64,000 bases of DNA. It comes from Microbacterium sp. cf332 (GTDB taxonomy: Bacteria; Actinomycetota; Actinomycetes; Actinomycetales; Microbacteriaceae). Positions within the stretch are counted from its first letter, which is position 1. Every line of letters starts with the position of its first letter. Positions 42,490 through 51,025 of this stretch are shown one piece after another. A program made the position numbers and the translations under genes. The stretch spans positions 1,116,001-1,180,000 of the forward strand of contig NZ_FNKN01000001.1 in the NCBI RefSeq assembly GCF_900102175.1. Direction: 5' to 3'. Below the pieces are notes generated by a model. That model made no database searches, had not been told where the DNA came from, and worked only from the letters and a program-made list of their open reading frames with translations.

Positions 42490-43545
42490 TCAGCTCGCGC
42501 GGTCGACGACGACCTCGGCGAACCGGGTCAGCGCGTCGCGCACGGCGCCGGCGGGAAGCGGCGCGAGGGCCGCGACCGCGTCGTCGGCCCATTTCTCGGC
42601 GAGGCGGCGCGTCTCGGCGGTGACGGCGTGGTCGCGGAGGCGCGCGAGCGGCTCGTCGAGGATCGCGGGGTCGGCGCCCTCGGCGATCTCGGCGACACCG
42701 CGGTCGATCGTCTCGGCGAGCTCGCGCGAGGCGTCGTCGCTCGCGCGCGTGAGAAGCAGGTACGGCATGGTCGGAACGCCGGCGCGCAGATCGGTGCCCG
42801 GCACCTTGCCCGTCGCCTCGGGGTCGGCCGACAGGTCGATGACGTCGTCGAGCAGTTGGAACGCGACGCCGGCCTTCTCGCCGAACGACAGCAGCGAGTC
42901 GGCGTACTCCTCGGGCCCGCCCGAGAACAGCACGCCCACCTGAGCCGCAGCGGCGATGAGCGAGCCGGTCTTGTCGGCGAGCACCTGGATGTAGAACTCG
43001 ACGGGATCGTCACCCGACTGGGCGCCGAGCGTCTCGTGCATCTGACCGAGAACGAGGCGTTCGAAGGTGTCGGCCTGGACGCGGATCGCCCGCTCTCCGA
43101 TGCGCGCCATGAGCTGGCTGGCCCGGGAGAACAAGAGATCACCGGTGAGGATCGCGACGTTGTTGCCCCACACCTCGTGCGCACTGGGCACCCCGCGGCG
43201 CTTGTCCGCGCCGTCCATGACGTCGTCGTGGTAGAGCGATCCGAGATGCGTCAGCTCGAGGGCGGCGGCACCGGCGATCACGTCGTCGGTCGCGCCGTTG
43301 CCGAGCTGAGCGGTCAGCAGTGCGAGCATCGGTCGCAGCCGTTTGCCACCCGCCTCGTAGAGGTACCGCGTCTTCGCATCGACCAGGGAGTCGCTGACGG
43401 TGAGCTCATCGCCGAGGCGCTCCTCGACGCGCTCGAGCCCGGCTTCGACGGTCGCGAGCAGCTTGCGGGTCCGAGGACCGGCGAAGATGCGCTCGGTCAT
43501 GCCGAGGTGCTTCGCCAGCCGCGGCGCGGAGGGGCTCGATGTCAC
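42490..43545 (-). CDS. Long-chain polyprenyl diphosphate synthase
   Basis: 351-residue trans-prenyltransferase that extends farnesyl or geranylgeranyl diphosphate with IPP. The two Asp-rich motifs are seen: YHDDVMDGAD (near 100) and LLDDVIDLSAD (near 230), plus GGKRLRPMLALLTAQ near 67. Its neighbours make menaquinone, so it most likely makes the polyprenyl side chain used by MenA. It starts with GTG 43545, 6 nt after TAGGCT. Confidence 0.95.
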   Translation of the reverse strand: MTSSPSAPRLAKHLGMTERIFAGPRTRKLLATVEAGLERVEERLGDELTVSDSLVDAKTRYLYEAGGKRLRPMLALLTAQLGNGATDDVIAGAAALELTHLGSLYHDDVMDGADKRRGVPSAHEVWGNNVAILTGDLLFSRASQLMARIGERAIRVQADTFERLVLGQMHETLGAQSGDDPVEFYIQVLADKTGSLIAAAAQVGVLFSGGPEEYADSLLSFGEKAGVAFQLLDDVIDLSADPEATGKVPGTDLRAGVPTMPYLLLTRASDDASRELAETIDRGVAEIAEGADPAILDEPLARLRDHAVTAETRRLAEKWADDAVAALAPLPAGAVRDALTRFAEVVVDRAS

Positions 43546-43551
43546 GGGTCC

Positions 43552-43557
43552 AGCCTA
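43552..43557 (-). promoter_or_regulatory. -10 box TAGGCT, leaderless polyprenyl synthase promoter
   Basis: TAGGCT on the minus strand ends 6 nt before GTG 43545. Confidence 0.6.
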
Positions 43558-43593
43558 CCGGCCGGGCGACGGCGTCGATCCTCGCGAGCCGCT

Positions 43594-44331
43594 TCAGGCA
43601 GCAGGCTTGACAGCGCGGTGCAGAGCGACGATCCCGAACGACAGGTCGCGATGGGCCACGCCGTCCCAACCGGCGTCGCGGATCCACGCCGACAAGGTCC
43701 GCTGGTCGGGCCAGTCGCGGATCGACTCGTTGAGGTAGTCGTACGCCTCGGCGTTGGAGCTCACGAACCGGGCGACGACCGGCAGCACGCGGTCGTTGTA
43801 GAACCGGTACAGCCCGCCGAACGCGCGCGAGGGCGGCTGCGAGAACTCGCTGATCAGCAGGCGCCCACCGGGCTTGGTGACCCGGAGCATCTCGGCGAGC
43901 GCCTTCTTGGGCTCGTTGACGTTGCGCAGCCCGAACGAGATCGTGACGACGTCGAACTCGGCGTCTCCGAAGGGCAGGTCCGTCGCATCCGCTTCGACGA
44001 ACGAGAGGTTCGGGATGCCGCCACCCGCGGCCCGCGGTCCGTACCGGCGCACGCCCTCGGCGATCATCCCCGGCGAGAAGTCGGCGGCCACGACCTCGGC
44101 ACCGCTGCGGGCGAGCGAGACGGAGCTCGCCCCGGTCCCCGCGGCGAGGTCGAGGATACGCTCGCCCGGCTGCGGGTCGATCGCGCGCGTCGCCGCGATG
44201 CGCCAGAGCCGGTCCTGGCCGAGGCTCAGGACGTCGTTGGTGCGGTCGTAGGCGCCCGCGACCTGGTCGAACATGCCGCTGACGCGCGACGGATCCTTGC
44301 CGAGGTCGGCGCGGTTGGGCTCGCTGGTCAC
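43594..44331 (-). CDS. menG: Demethylmenaquinone methyltransferase
   Basis: 245-residue SAM-dependent C-methyltransferase of the UbiE/MenG family, catalysing the last step of menaquinone synthesis. Visible: [22 protein letters not shown] near 17 (UbiE signature 1), SAM motif [16 protein letters not shown] near 59, and [17 protein letters not shown] near 152 (UbiE signature 2). GTG 44331 follows TAGACT by 7 nt; the longer open frame upstream is not coding. Confidence 0.95.
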   Translation of the reverse strand: MTSEPNRADLGKDPSRVSGMFDQVAGAYDRTNDVLSLGQDRLWRIAATRAIDPQPGERILDLAAGTGASSVSLARSGAEVVAADFSPGMIAEGVRRYGPRAAGGGIPNLSFVEADATDLPFGDAEFDVVTISFGLRNVNEPKKALAEMLRVTKPGGRLLISEFSQPPSRAFGGLYRFYNDRVLPVVARFVSSNAEAYDYLNESIRDWPDQRTLSAWIRDAGWDGVAHRDLSFGIVALHRAVKPAA

Positions 44332-44338
44332 GGGTTCG

Positions 44339-44344
44339 AGTCTA
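44339..44344 (-). promoter_or_regulatory. -10 box TAGACT, leaderless menG promoter
   Basis: TAGACT on the minus strand ends 7 nt before GTG 44331. Confidence 0.6.
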
Positions 44345-44411
44345 GGCGCGAGCGGGCCCCCAGGCTCGCGTGCGGCCTCGGGCGGCGGGCGCGGGGCGCT
44401 CGGCGATCCGA

Positions 44412-44945
44412 TCAGGCCGGCAGCGCGGCGAGGACGCCGAGCCAGTGGGCGGCCGTGGCCTCGTCGAAGGGCGGGCGGTGCGCGGTGACGGCGGTCTCGA
44501 GGTCGACGGCGAGCGCCTCGAGCTCGGCGACGACGTCGGCTGGGTAGCCGTAGGCCACGCGGTGCTCGTCCCACTCGTCGCGATCGTCGATCCAGATGCC
44601 GCGCGTGGCCGAGTCGACGACGTCCAGGTCCATGTCGACGGCCGTCGGCTCGCCGCCCGCGTCCCACCGGGCATCCCAGGCGATGTCGATGTAGACGCGG
44701 GTCGGGTGCGGCGGTGCGTTCATCGTCAGCACCCACTCGCCGACGGGCGGAAGCAGCATGATGCTCGGGTGCGCGACGACGAAGTCGCGCCCGGGACGGC
44801 TGCTGCGGTCGCCGGGCCGCTGGCCGAACCAGTCGCCGTGCTCGTCGCTCCCGAGGTAGATGCAGGCGTGCACCCAGTGCGTTCCGCCGTCCCACTTGCG
44901 CCAGCGGAAGGTCACCGGAGTTCCCGGCGCGGGACGGAGCATCAC
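44412..44945 (-). CDS. DUF402 (nucleoside di/triphosphatase-like) protein
   Basis: 177 residues of the DUF402 family. Typical elements are [13 protein letters not shown] near 22, [11 protein letters not shown] near 85 and the acidic [25 protein letters not shown] near 104-128, where the family binds divalent metals. Related proteins hydrolyse nucleoside di- or triphosphates; that function is only inferred here. GTG 44945 (or ATG 44942) lies 6 nt after TAGACT. It diverges from menF with only 22 bp between the starts. Confidence 0.88.
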   Translation of the reverse strand: MMLRPAPGTPVTFRWRKWDGGTHWVHACIYLGSDEHGDWFGQRPGDRSSRPGRDFVVAHPSIMLLPPVGEWVLTMNAPPHPTRVYIDIAWDARWDAGGEPTAVDMDLDVVDSATRGIWIDDRDEWDEHRVAYGYPADVVAELEALAVDLETAVTAHRPPFDEATAAHWLGVLAALPA

Positions 44946-44951
44946 GCGCCG

Positions 44952-44961
44952 AGTCTAGGCT
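44952..44961. promoter_or_regulatory. Overlapping divergent -10 boxes (DUF402 gene / menF)
   Basis: Minus-strand TAGACT (44957-44952) and plus-strand TAGGCT (44956-44961) share two base pairs. Each ends exactly 6 nt before its own GTG start. Confidence 0.6.
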
Positions 44962-44967
44962 GGTCTG

Positions 44968-46260
44968 GTGATCGATTCTGCGCCCGCCGTCCGGCTGCGC
45001 GTTGTCACCCGCGAGATCGAGTCGGTCGACGAGATGCTCGTCTTCGCCGATCCCCACGACCCGACGGTCTGGTCTCGCCGCGGCGACGTCCTCGTCGCAC
45101 GGGGCACCGCCGCCGCGTTCGTCGCGCCCGAGTCGGACACCGGGCCCGATGCGGTCGCCGCCTGGTGGCGCCGGACGATCTCGAGTGCCGAGATCGACGA
45201 CCCCGTGCAGCTCCCGGGATCCGGGCTCGTCGCCTTCGGCGCCCTGCCGTTCGACCCCCACCGCCTCGGCACCGCCGATCCGTCGACCCCGCGCCTGCAC
45301 TTCGCCGTACCGCAGGTCATCGTCGGTCGGCGTGGCTCCCGCTCGTGGGTCACCGCGATCACGGCGGACGGACGGACGCCGTCGGCGGACCTCCCCGAGA
45401 CCACCGGGTTCGGGCCGCACTGGTCGGCCACGACCGGCCCCGGCGCTCTGACTCCAGATGGCTATCAGCGCATCGTCCGGGCCGGCGTCGAGGCCATCCG
45501 AGGCGGCGAGATCGAGAAGGTCGTCCTCGCGCGTGATCTCGCCGGCACCGTCCCGGCCGACGCCGATCTGCGCCGTCTCGTGCGTGCGCTCGCGTCCGCC
45601 TATCCCGACACGTGGGCCTTCGCTGTCGACGGCCTCATCGGGGCGAGCCCCGAAACCCTCGTGACGGTCTCGAAGGGCACCGTGACGGCCCGTGTCCTCG
45701 CGGGCACGATCGCCCGCGGCGCGGACGCGGACGCCGACACCGCGGCATCGCTCGCCCTCGCGACCAGCACGAAGGATCTCGACGAGCACGGGTACGCCGT
45801 GCGCAGCGTGCTCGACGCCCTCCGTCCCTCCACGTCATCCCTGGTTGCGGGCGAACAGCCGTTCATGCTGAAGCTGCCCAACGTCTGGCACCTCGCCACC
45901 GACGTCGAGGGCGAGCTCGCCGGCGACGCCTCGGCGCTCGACCTCGTCGCGGCGCTGCATCCCACCGCGGCCGTCGCAGGCACCCCGACGCCCGCGGCGC
46001 TGGATGCCATCCGGCGTCTCGAGCCCTTCAACCGCGGTCGCTACGCGGGACCGGTGGGGTGGATCGACGCGAACGGCGACGGCGAATGGGCGATCGCGCT
46101 CCGCTGCGCGCAGTTCCGTCCGCGTGACCGCCCCGCCGACGACGCGCCCATCCCGTTCACCGCATACGCGGGCGCGGGCATCGTCGGAGCCAGTGATCCG
46201 GAGTCGGAGATGCTGGAGACGCGCGTGAAGTTCCGTCCCATCATCGACGCGCTCGCCTGA
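44968..46260 (+). CDS. menF: Isochorismate synthase
   Basis: 430-residue chorismate-binding enzyme that converts chorismate to isochorismate, the entry to menaquinone synthesis. Conserved: [16 protein letters not shown] near 180, [11 protein letters not shown] near 227, [11 protein letters not shown] near 244, [15 protein letters not shown] near 331, and [22 protein letters not shown] near 352. The Lys in EKVVLAR is the expected general base. It is leaderless and divergent from the DUF402 gene, and it converges on menD. Confidence 0.94.
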   Translation: MIDSAPAVRLRVVTREIESVDEMLVFADPHDPTVWSRRGDVLVARGTAAAFVAPESDTGPDAVAAWWRRTISSAEIDDPVQLPGSGLVAFGALPFDPHRLGTADPSTPRLHFAVPQVIVGRRGSRSWVTAITADGRTPSADLPETTGFGPHWSATTGPGALTPDGYQRIVRAGVEAIRGGEIEKVVLARDLAGTVPADADLRRLVRALASAYPDTWAFAVDGLIGASPETLVTVSKGTVTARVLAGTIARGADADADTAASLALATSTKDLDEHGYAVRSVLDALRPSTSSLVAGEQPFMLKLPNVWHLATDVEGELAGDASALDLVAALHPTAAVAGTPTPAALDAIRRLEPFNRGRYAGPVGWIDANGDGEWAIALRCAQFRPRDRPADDAPIPFTAYAGAGIVGASDPESEMLETRVKFRPIIDALA

Positions 46261-46290
46261 GCGACCCGCCCGTCATCCCGGACGGCGCCG

Positions 46291-46305
46291 CGGATGCCGC
46301 ATCCG
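46291..46305. terminator. Small hairpin between convergent menF and menD
   Basis: CGGATG (46291-46296), CCG loop, CATCCG (46300-46305) in the 49-bp convergent gap. Short, so only a candidate terminator. Confidence 0.4.
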
Positions 46306-46309
46306 TGCG

Positions 46310-48151
46310 TCAGCGCGTGAGCGGCACTTCGATGAGCTGCCGCCCGCCCACCGGCGAGGTCAGCGCCTGGTCGAGGGCCGACCTCGTCGTCACGCGCCGG
46401 TACTCCCACCCGTAGGCGAGGGCGAGCTGCTCGAGCCGCGTCTGATGAGGGGTGAACAGCACGCGGTCCGCGTCCTCTCGCGGCGCGGTGCGAGCGACCT
46501 CGAGACCGTCGAAGATCGTGCCGCCTCCGTCGTTCCCGACGATGACCTGGATGCGCGGCTCGTGCTCGGCGCCGGGCAGCAGCAGCGCCCCGACGTCGTG
46601 CAGCAGCGACAGGTCGCCGGTGAGCACACGGGTGACGCCCGCGCGGGCTTCGTCCTGGCTGGCGATCGCGATGCCGGTGCCCGTCGCGACGATGCCGTCG
46701 ATGCCGGCGAGCCCGCGGTTCGCGTGCACCGGGATCTTCTTGCCGCCGAGCACCGCATCGGCGACCCGCACGAGTCGCGATGAGGCGAACAGCAGCCGGT
46801 CGTGAGGCCAGCTCGCTCGCCAGACGGCGTCGACGAGCGACGCACGATCGAGCGGGGCACGCAGCACGGCCATCTCGGCAGAGATCGCGTCGAGCCGCTC
46901 CCGCGGCACGTCCGACGCGAGGCCGTCGGCATCGGGAGCGGCGGGGCTGAGGTCGACGGATGCATCGCGCGACGCGCGCAGCCACGCGGCGAGCCATGTC
47001 CGATCGGTTTCACCGTCGTCGACGACGACCGTCGCCGCCGCGGTCGTGGCGCCGTTGAGGTTGAGCGGCTCACCCGGGCCGCGCACCGCGATGACCTCGA
47101 GCTCGGGACGCGCCAGCAGGGCGGCCACCTCCCGGCTGAGCGTCGGATGCCCGAACACCACGACCCGCTCGATGGCGTCGACGAGCTCGGCACGGCCCAG
47201 CACCTCCCGGTAGCCGTGCACGAGGTGGCGCCCGAAGCGCGCTCCGCTCACGATCTCGGCGACGAGCGGCCAGCCGCCCCGGTGCGCGAGGTCCTCGGCG
47301 GCGGGTCCGGCGTCGGCGCCCGCGACGACGAGGGTGCGCGGTCCGCGTGCGAGCCGCGTCGGCGCGATGTCGGCTGCGGGGTCCTCGGCCTCGCCGATGC
47401 CTCCACCGCCTTGATAGTGGGCGCCCGACGCCGTCGGGCCACCGGCGGCATCCGCCTCGTCGGCGGCGCCCGTTCCGGCCTGGCCGGCCGCGGTGGCGTC
47501 GCCCGGGGAAGCAGCGTCGGCCGTCTCGACGAGCCACGCCGGCAGCGCCCCCGACAGGGGATCGCGGTACGGCAGGTTCAGATGCACCGGGCCGGCGGCA
47601 CGCGCCAGGTCGCCACGCGCCGCGGCCACGGCGTCCGCGGCGATGCCTGCGAGCTCGGCAGCCTGCGGGGCTCCCGGATCGGGGTCGACCGACTCCGGCG
47701 TGGGGGCGTCGAGCTCGAGCCGCACGAACCCCGCGAAGAGACCCGGTTGACGGGTCGCCTGGTTCGCACCGATACCCCGCAGCTCCGGCGGCCGGTCGGC
47801 CGTCAGCAGCAGCATCGGCACTCCGGCGTGATGGGCTTCGAGAACGGCCGGCATGAGATTCGCGACCGCGGTGCCCGAGGTGCAGACGACCGCGGCGGGG
47901 AGGCCGGTCTCACGACCGATCCCCAGAGCGGTGAATCCCGCGACGCGCTCGTCGATCCTCACGTGCAGACGGATGACGCCTCGTCGCTCGAGCTCCGCCG
48001 CCACGAGCGCGAGCGCCTGCGACCGCGATCCCGGGCTGAGGACCACATGCCGCACACCGCACGCGACGAGCGCACCGAGCAGAGCCGCGGCGGCGTCGGT
48101 CGCGGGGGCCCGGTCCACCGATCCGGCGCCGGCGTCGTCGACGACGCTCAT
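46310..48151 (-). CDS. menD: SEPHCHC synthase
   Basis: 613-residue thiamine-diphosphate enzyme joining isochorismate and 2-oxoglutarate. N-terminal LSPGSRSQALAL is at 38-49, the TPP-activating Glu68 in RIDERVAGF, CTSGTAVANLMPAV near 90, and the C-terminal TPP/Mg site GDLSLLHDVGALLL near 500 with GNDGGGTIF near 530. Residues 211-263 are an Ala/Gly-rich insertion at the first domain boundary and probably an unstructured linker. ATG 48151 is 1 nt after the stop of the PLDc_N gene. Confidence 0.95.
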   Translation of the reverse strand: MSVVDDAGAGSVDRAPATDAAAALLGALVACGVRHVVLSPGSRSQALALVAAELERRGVIRLHVRIDERVAGFTALGIGRETGLPAAVVCTSGTAVANLMPAVLEAHHAGVPMLLLTADRPPELRGIGANQATRQPGLFAGFVRLELDAPTPESVDPDPGAPQAAELAGIAADAVAAARGDLARAAGPVHLNLPYRDPLSGALPAWLVETADAASPGDATAAGQAGTGAADEADAAGGPTASGAHYQGGGGIGEAEDPAADIAPTRLARGPRTLVVAGADAGPAAEDLAHRGGWPLVAEIVSGARFGRHLVHGYREVLGRAELVDAIERVVVFGHPTLSREVAALLARPELEVIAVRGPGEPLNLNGATTAAATVVVDDGETDRTWLAAWLRASRDASVDLSPAAPDADGLASDVPRERLDAISAEMAVLRAPLDRASLVDAVWRASWPHDRLLFASSRLVRVADAVLGGKKIPVHANRGLAGIDGIVATGTGIAIASQDEARAGVTRVLTGDLSLLHDVGALLLPGAEHEPRIQVIVGNDGGGTIFDGLEVARTAPREDADRVLFTPHQTRLEQLALAYGWEYRRVTTRSALDQALTSPVGGRQLIEVPLTR

Positions 48152-48152
48152 G

Positions 48153-48557
48153 TCAGGCGAGAGGGCCGCGCGAGCCGGCCGGTCCCTCGGCGTCGTCGTC
48201 GCTCTGCGACGAGCGCGTCGGCGGAACGTCGCGGGGGTCGTCGGCCTCGGCGTCGAGAGCAGCGAGCTCTTCCTCGAGACGCCGGATGCGATCGTCTTGG
48301 TCTCGGGTCGATCCGAGGCTGCCGAGGAAGTCGGGATCGTCGTCCGGCGCACGTCGCACCGGAGCGGCCGAGCGTCGCGCGCGTCCGACGACGAACCAGA
48401 GGATGCCGCCGAGCACGGGCAGCAGGACCACGATGAGGATCCAGACGGGCTTGCTCACACCGCGATGACGGGTCGCATCCTGCAGCGCGCAGTCCACGAT
48501 GCTGTACACCCAGAAGGCGAGTGCCAGCAGCACACCGATGAGCAGGAGCCGCGCCAT
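48153..48557 (-). CDS. PLDc_N domain membrane protein
   Basis: 134 residues with two TM helices (about 3-22 and 40-60). The phospholipase-D N-terminal domain signature is VDCALQDATRHRGVSKPVWILIVV without any catalytic HKD domain. The tail is charged and Asp/Ser-rich. Function unknown; such small proteins are common beside menaquinone genes in actinobacteria. ATG 48557 is 6 nt after TAGGAT, and menD follows at 1 nt, so this gene's promoter probably also drives menD. Confidence 0.88.
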   Translation of the reverse strand: MARLLLIGVLLALAFWVYSIVDCALQDATRHRGVSKPVWILIVVLLPVLGGILWFVVGRARRSAAPVRRAPDDDPDFLGSLGSTRDQDDRIRRLEEELAALDAEADDPRDVPPTRSSQSDDDAEGPAGSRGPLA

Positions 48558-48563
48558 CCTCCC

Positions 48564-48569
48564 ATCCTA
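48564..48569 (-). promoter_or_regulatory. -10 box TAGGAT, leaderless PLDc_N-menD promoter
   Basis: TAGGAT on the minus strand ends 6 nt before ATG 48557. Confidence 0.6.
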
Positions 48570-48598
48570 GGCGTCCGGCGGGCCGCCCGGCCCGGACG

Positions 48599-48604
48599 TA
48601 GACT
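48599..48604 (+). promoter_or_regulatory. -10 box TAGACT, leaderless DUF4229 promoter
   Basis: TAGACT ends 6 nt before ATG 48611; divergent from the PLDc_N promoter 30 bp away. Confidence 0.6.
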
Positions 48605-48610
48605 GACGGG

Positions 48611-48871
48611 ATGAATGCCCGCTCGGCCGTCCTCTACTCGGTGCTGCGGCTGCTCGCCTTCCTCGTTCCATTCGGGATCATGATGCTCATCCCGATCATG
48701 CGCGAGTACTACTGGCTGTCGGCGATCTTCGCCGCCCTCATCGGCCTCAGCCTGTCGATGATCTTCCTGCGCCGCCCGCTCGACGACGTCGCGACAGGAC
48801 TGGCGGCGCGACGCACCCGGCGCAGCTCCGGCGAACAGGCCGATGCCGACGCCGAGGACGCTGCGTCCTGA
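48611..48871 (+). CDS. DUF4229 small membrane protein
   Basis: 86 residues: two TM helices (about 10-30 and 36-55), the family pattern YSVLRLLAFLVPFG, then a basic and acidic tail (LAARRTRRSS; DADAEDAAS). Function unknown. It converges on menA with just 12 bp between the two stop codons, and both stops are part of one palindrome. Confidence 0.85.
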   Translation: MNARSAVLYSVLRLLAFLVPFGIMMLIPIMREYYWLSAIFAALIGLSLSMIFLRRPLDDVATGLAARRTRRSSGEQADADAEDAAS

Positions 48872-48886
48872 GCGCCCGGGCGCTCA
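48869..48886. terminator. 18-bp palindrome made of two convergent stop codons
   Basis: TGAGCGCCCGGGCGCTCA: the first TGA is the stop of the DUF4229 gene, and the last three bases are the stop of menA on the other strand. A perfect palindrome suited to act as a shared terminator. Confidence 0.6.
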
Positions 48887-49852
48887 GCCCACGAAGGCCC
48901 AGAGCAGGAATGCTCCGAAGGCCACCGATGTCAGCGACGTGAGCGCCAGGGCGACGACCAGCTCGCGCGGCTGACGGTAGGTCCACACGATCAGGATGGC
49001 CGACAGCGCCGGCAGCAGTGCGAAGAGGGTGAGCCACGCGATCGGGTAGACGAGCGCGAGCAGGACGGCGATCGCGAACGGCGCCAGCACGAAGAGCGTG
49101 AAGACGATGCGCGTCGCCGTGCGGCCGATGAGCACGGACAATGTGCGCTTGCCCGCGATGCGATCCTGATCGATGTCGCGCAGATTGTTCGCCAACAGCA
49201 CGGCACAGGCCAGCAGGCCCGCGCCGACGGCGCCGAACCAGGCCTCCTGAGGCACCGAGCCCGCCTGCACGAACGTCGTACCGACGGTTGCGACGAGACC
49301 GAAGAAGACGAAGACGAACAGCTCCCCGAGCCCCGCGTACCCGTAAGGGCGCTTGCCGCCCGTATAGAACCACGCCGCCACAACGCACGCAGCGCCCACG
49401 ATCAGCATCCACCAGTGCCCGGTGCGTACGACGATGGCGACGCCTGCCGCCGCGGCGAGGCCGAAGAAGGCGAGCGCGACGATGAGCACCGTCCGGGGAC
49501 GCGCGAGCCGCCCTCCGGTGAGGCGCGCCGGACCGACACGCACGTCGTCGGTGCCCCGGATGCCGTCGCTGTAGTCGTTGGCGTAGTTGACGCCGATCTG
49601 CAGCGCGACCGCGACCACGAGGCAGCACAGGGCGATGACCCAGTGCAGTTCGCGGTCGACGAGCATCGCCGCTCCGGTGCCGATGAGGACGGGCGTGATC
49701 GCGAGCGGCAGGGTCCGCAGCCGCGCGGCGCCGATCCAGTCGCGCGCGGTCGCCGTGCGCGGCGGCGGCGCGGCGACGAGGCCGCGCTTGGCGGGGTTGC
49801 CGCCACGGGACGCGGGACGGGACGATTTGGGAGAACCGGACGAACGAGCCAC
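48884..49852 (-). CDS. menA: 1,4-dihydroxy-2-naphthoate polyprenyltransferase
   Basis: 322-residue UbiA-fold membrane enzyme with about eight to nine TM helices that attaches the polyprenyl chain to DHNA. The first Asp-rich site is NYANDYSDGIRGTDD (near 110) and the second is NNLRDIDQDRIAGKRTL (near 220). The 30-residue basic N-terminus is longer than in E. coli. GTG 49852 lies 8 nt after TAAACT, whose TAA is the menE stop codon. Confidence 0.95.
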   Translation of the reverse strand: MARSSGSPKSSRPASRGGNPAKRGLVAAPPPRTATARDWIGAARLRTLPLAITPVLIGTGAAMLVDRELHWVIALCCLVVAVALQIGVNYANDYSDGIRGTDDVRVGPARLTGGRLARPRTVLIVALAFFGLAAAAGVAIVVRTGHWWMLIVGAACVVAAWFYTGGKRPYGYAGLGELFVFVFFGLVATVGTTFVQAGSVPQEAWFGAVGAGLLACAVLLANNLRDIDQDRIAGKRTLSVLIGRTATRIVFTLFVLAPFAIAVLLALVYPIAWLTLFALLPALSAILIVWTYRQPRELVVALALTSLTSVAFGAFLLWAFVG

Positions 49853-49860
49853 GAGGGATC

Positions 49861-49866
49861 AGTTTA
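49861..49866 (-). promoter_or_regulatory. -10 box TAAACT containing the menE stop codon
   Basis: TAAACT on the minus strand ends 8 nt before GTG 49852. Its TAA (49866-49864) terminates menE. Confidence 0.5.
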
Positions 49867-51024
49867 GATCGCGAGCATGCGTCGGACGGCCGCGCGGTCG
49901 GGTTTGCCGCTCTCGAGCACCGGCATCCGCTCGACGGTGACGATACGGGCGGGGCGTGCGGGCTTGCCGAGACGGTCGGCGACCGCCTCACGCGCACCGG
50001 CGAGAAGCCGATCGGCATCGCCCCCGGTACCCGAGAGGGCCGCACGCGCGACGACGATCGCCGACGCCTGGCCCCACCGCTCGTCGGCGATCGGGACGAC
50101 GACGGCCGCCTCGCAGCCGCGCTGCTCACGGACGACGGCCTCGACGCGGTCGAGCGAGACGTTCACCCCGCCCGAGACGATGACGTTGTCGATGCGCCCC
50201 GTCACCCGCAGTCCCGAGCCGTCGAACTCCCCGGCGTCGCCCGTGCGGTACCAGCGCGTGCCGCCGTCGACGACGAACGCCGTCGCGGTGCGCTCGGGCT
50301 CACCGCGGTACCCGTCCGCGAGCACAGGCCCCGACAGCTGCACCTCCCCGTCGGCGATGCGGACGCCGACGCCGTCGAGCGGGACGCCGTCGTAGACGCA
50401 TCCGCCGCTCGTCTCGGTCGACCCGTAGGTACGCACGATCCGCGCTCCCGCGGCATCGGCCCGCTCCCGCTGCGCGACGGGCAGCGACTGCCCCCCCACC
50501 AGGATGGCCTCGTACGCCCGCAGCGCTCGTGCGACGGCGGCATCCGTCTCGGCGGCGTCGAGCAGGTCGGAGAGCTGGGCGGGCACGAGGGAGGTGAACA
50601 TCGGCACCCGGTGCCCGCCGACGCTCGAGTGCATCGAGGCCGTCACGGCGGCGAAGGCCGTCGGCGAGAACGACCCCGCGAGGACCGCGGGCTCATGCCC
50701 CGCCAGCAGTCCGCGGACGATGACCTGCAGGCCCGCGACGTAGCCGGGGGCGAGGGCGAGCAGCCACCGCCCCTCCCCGATGCGGGCAGCCGTCGCCGTC
50801 GCGCTGGCGATCAGCGCCGACCGGCTGAGGACGACGCTCTTGGGCACTCCGGTCGAGCCCGAGGTCGTCACGACCGCGGCCGTCCCCGCCGGGGCCGTCG
50901 CTCCGGGAGCGGGCGCCGTCGCGGCACCGAGGGCGAGGGCGGGGCCGGCGCCGTCGAGGGTGAGCCGGAGCGCCCGGAGCACGTCGCGCGGCTCCGGGCC
51001 GACCGGCACCAGATCCACCGGCAT
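49864..51024 (-). CDS. menE: o-Succinylbenzoate-CoA ligase
   Basis: 386-residue adenylate-forming enzyme that activates o-succinylbenzoate. P-loop TTSGSTGVPKSVVLS near 53, YGSTETSGGCVYDG near 205, WYRTGDAGEFDGSGLRVTGR near 260, and the C-terminal Lys in ESGKPDRAAVRRML. It is shorter than typical acyl-CoA ligases but normal for actinobacterial MenE. ATG 51024 starts 1 nt after the menB stop, so menB and menE are co-transcribed. Confidence 0.93.
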   Translation of the reverse strand: MPVDLVPVGPEPRDVLRALRLTLDGAGPALALGAATAPAPGATAPAGTAAVVTTSGSTGVPKSVVLSRSALIASATATAARIGEGRWLLALAPGYVAGLQVIVRGLLAGHEPAVLAGSFSPTAFAAVTASMHSSVGGHRVPMFTSLVPAQLSDLLDAAETDAAVARALRAYEAILVGGQSLPVAQRERADAAGARIVRTYGSTETSGGCVYDGVPLDGVGVRIADGEVQLSGPVLADGYRGEPERTATAFVVDGGTRWYRTGDAGEFDGSGLRVTGRIDNVIVSGGVNVSLDRVEAVVREQRGCEAAVVVPIADERWGQASAIVVARAALSGTGGDADRLLAGAREAVADRLGKPARPARIVTVERMPVLESGKPDRAAVRRMLAI

Positions 51025-51025
51025 G

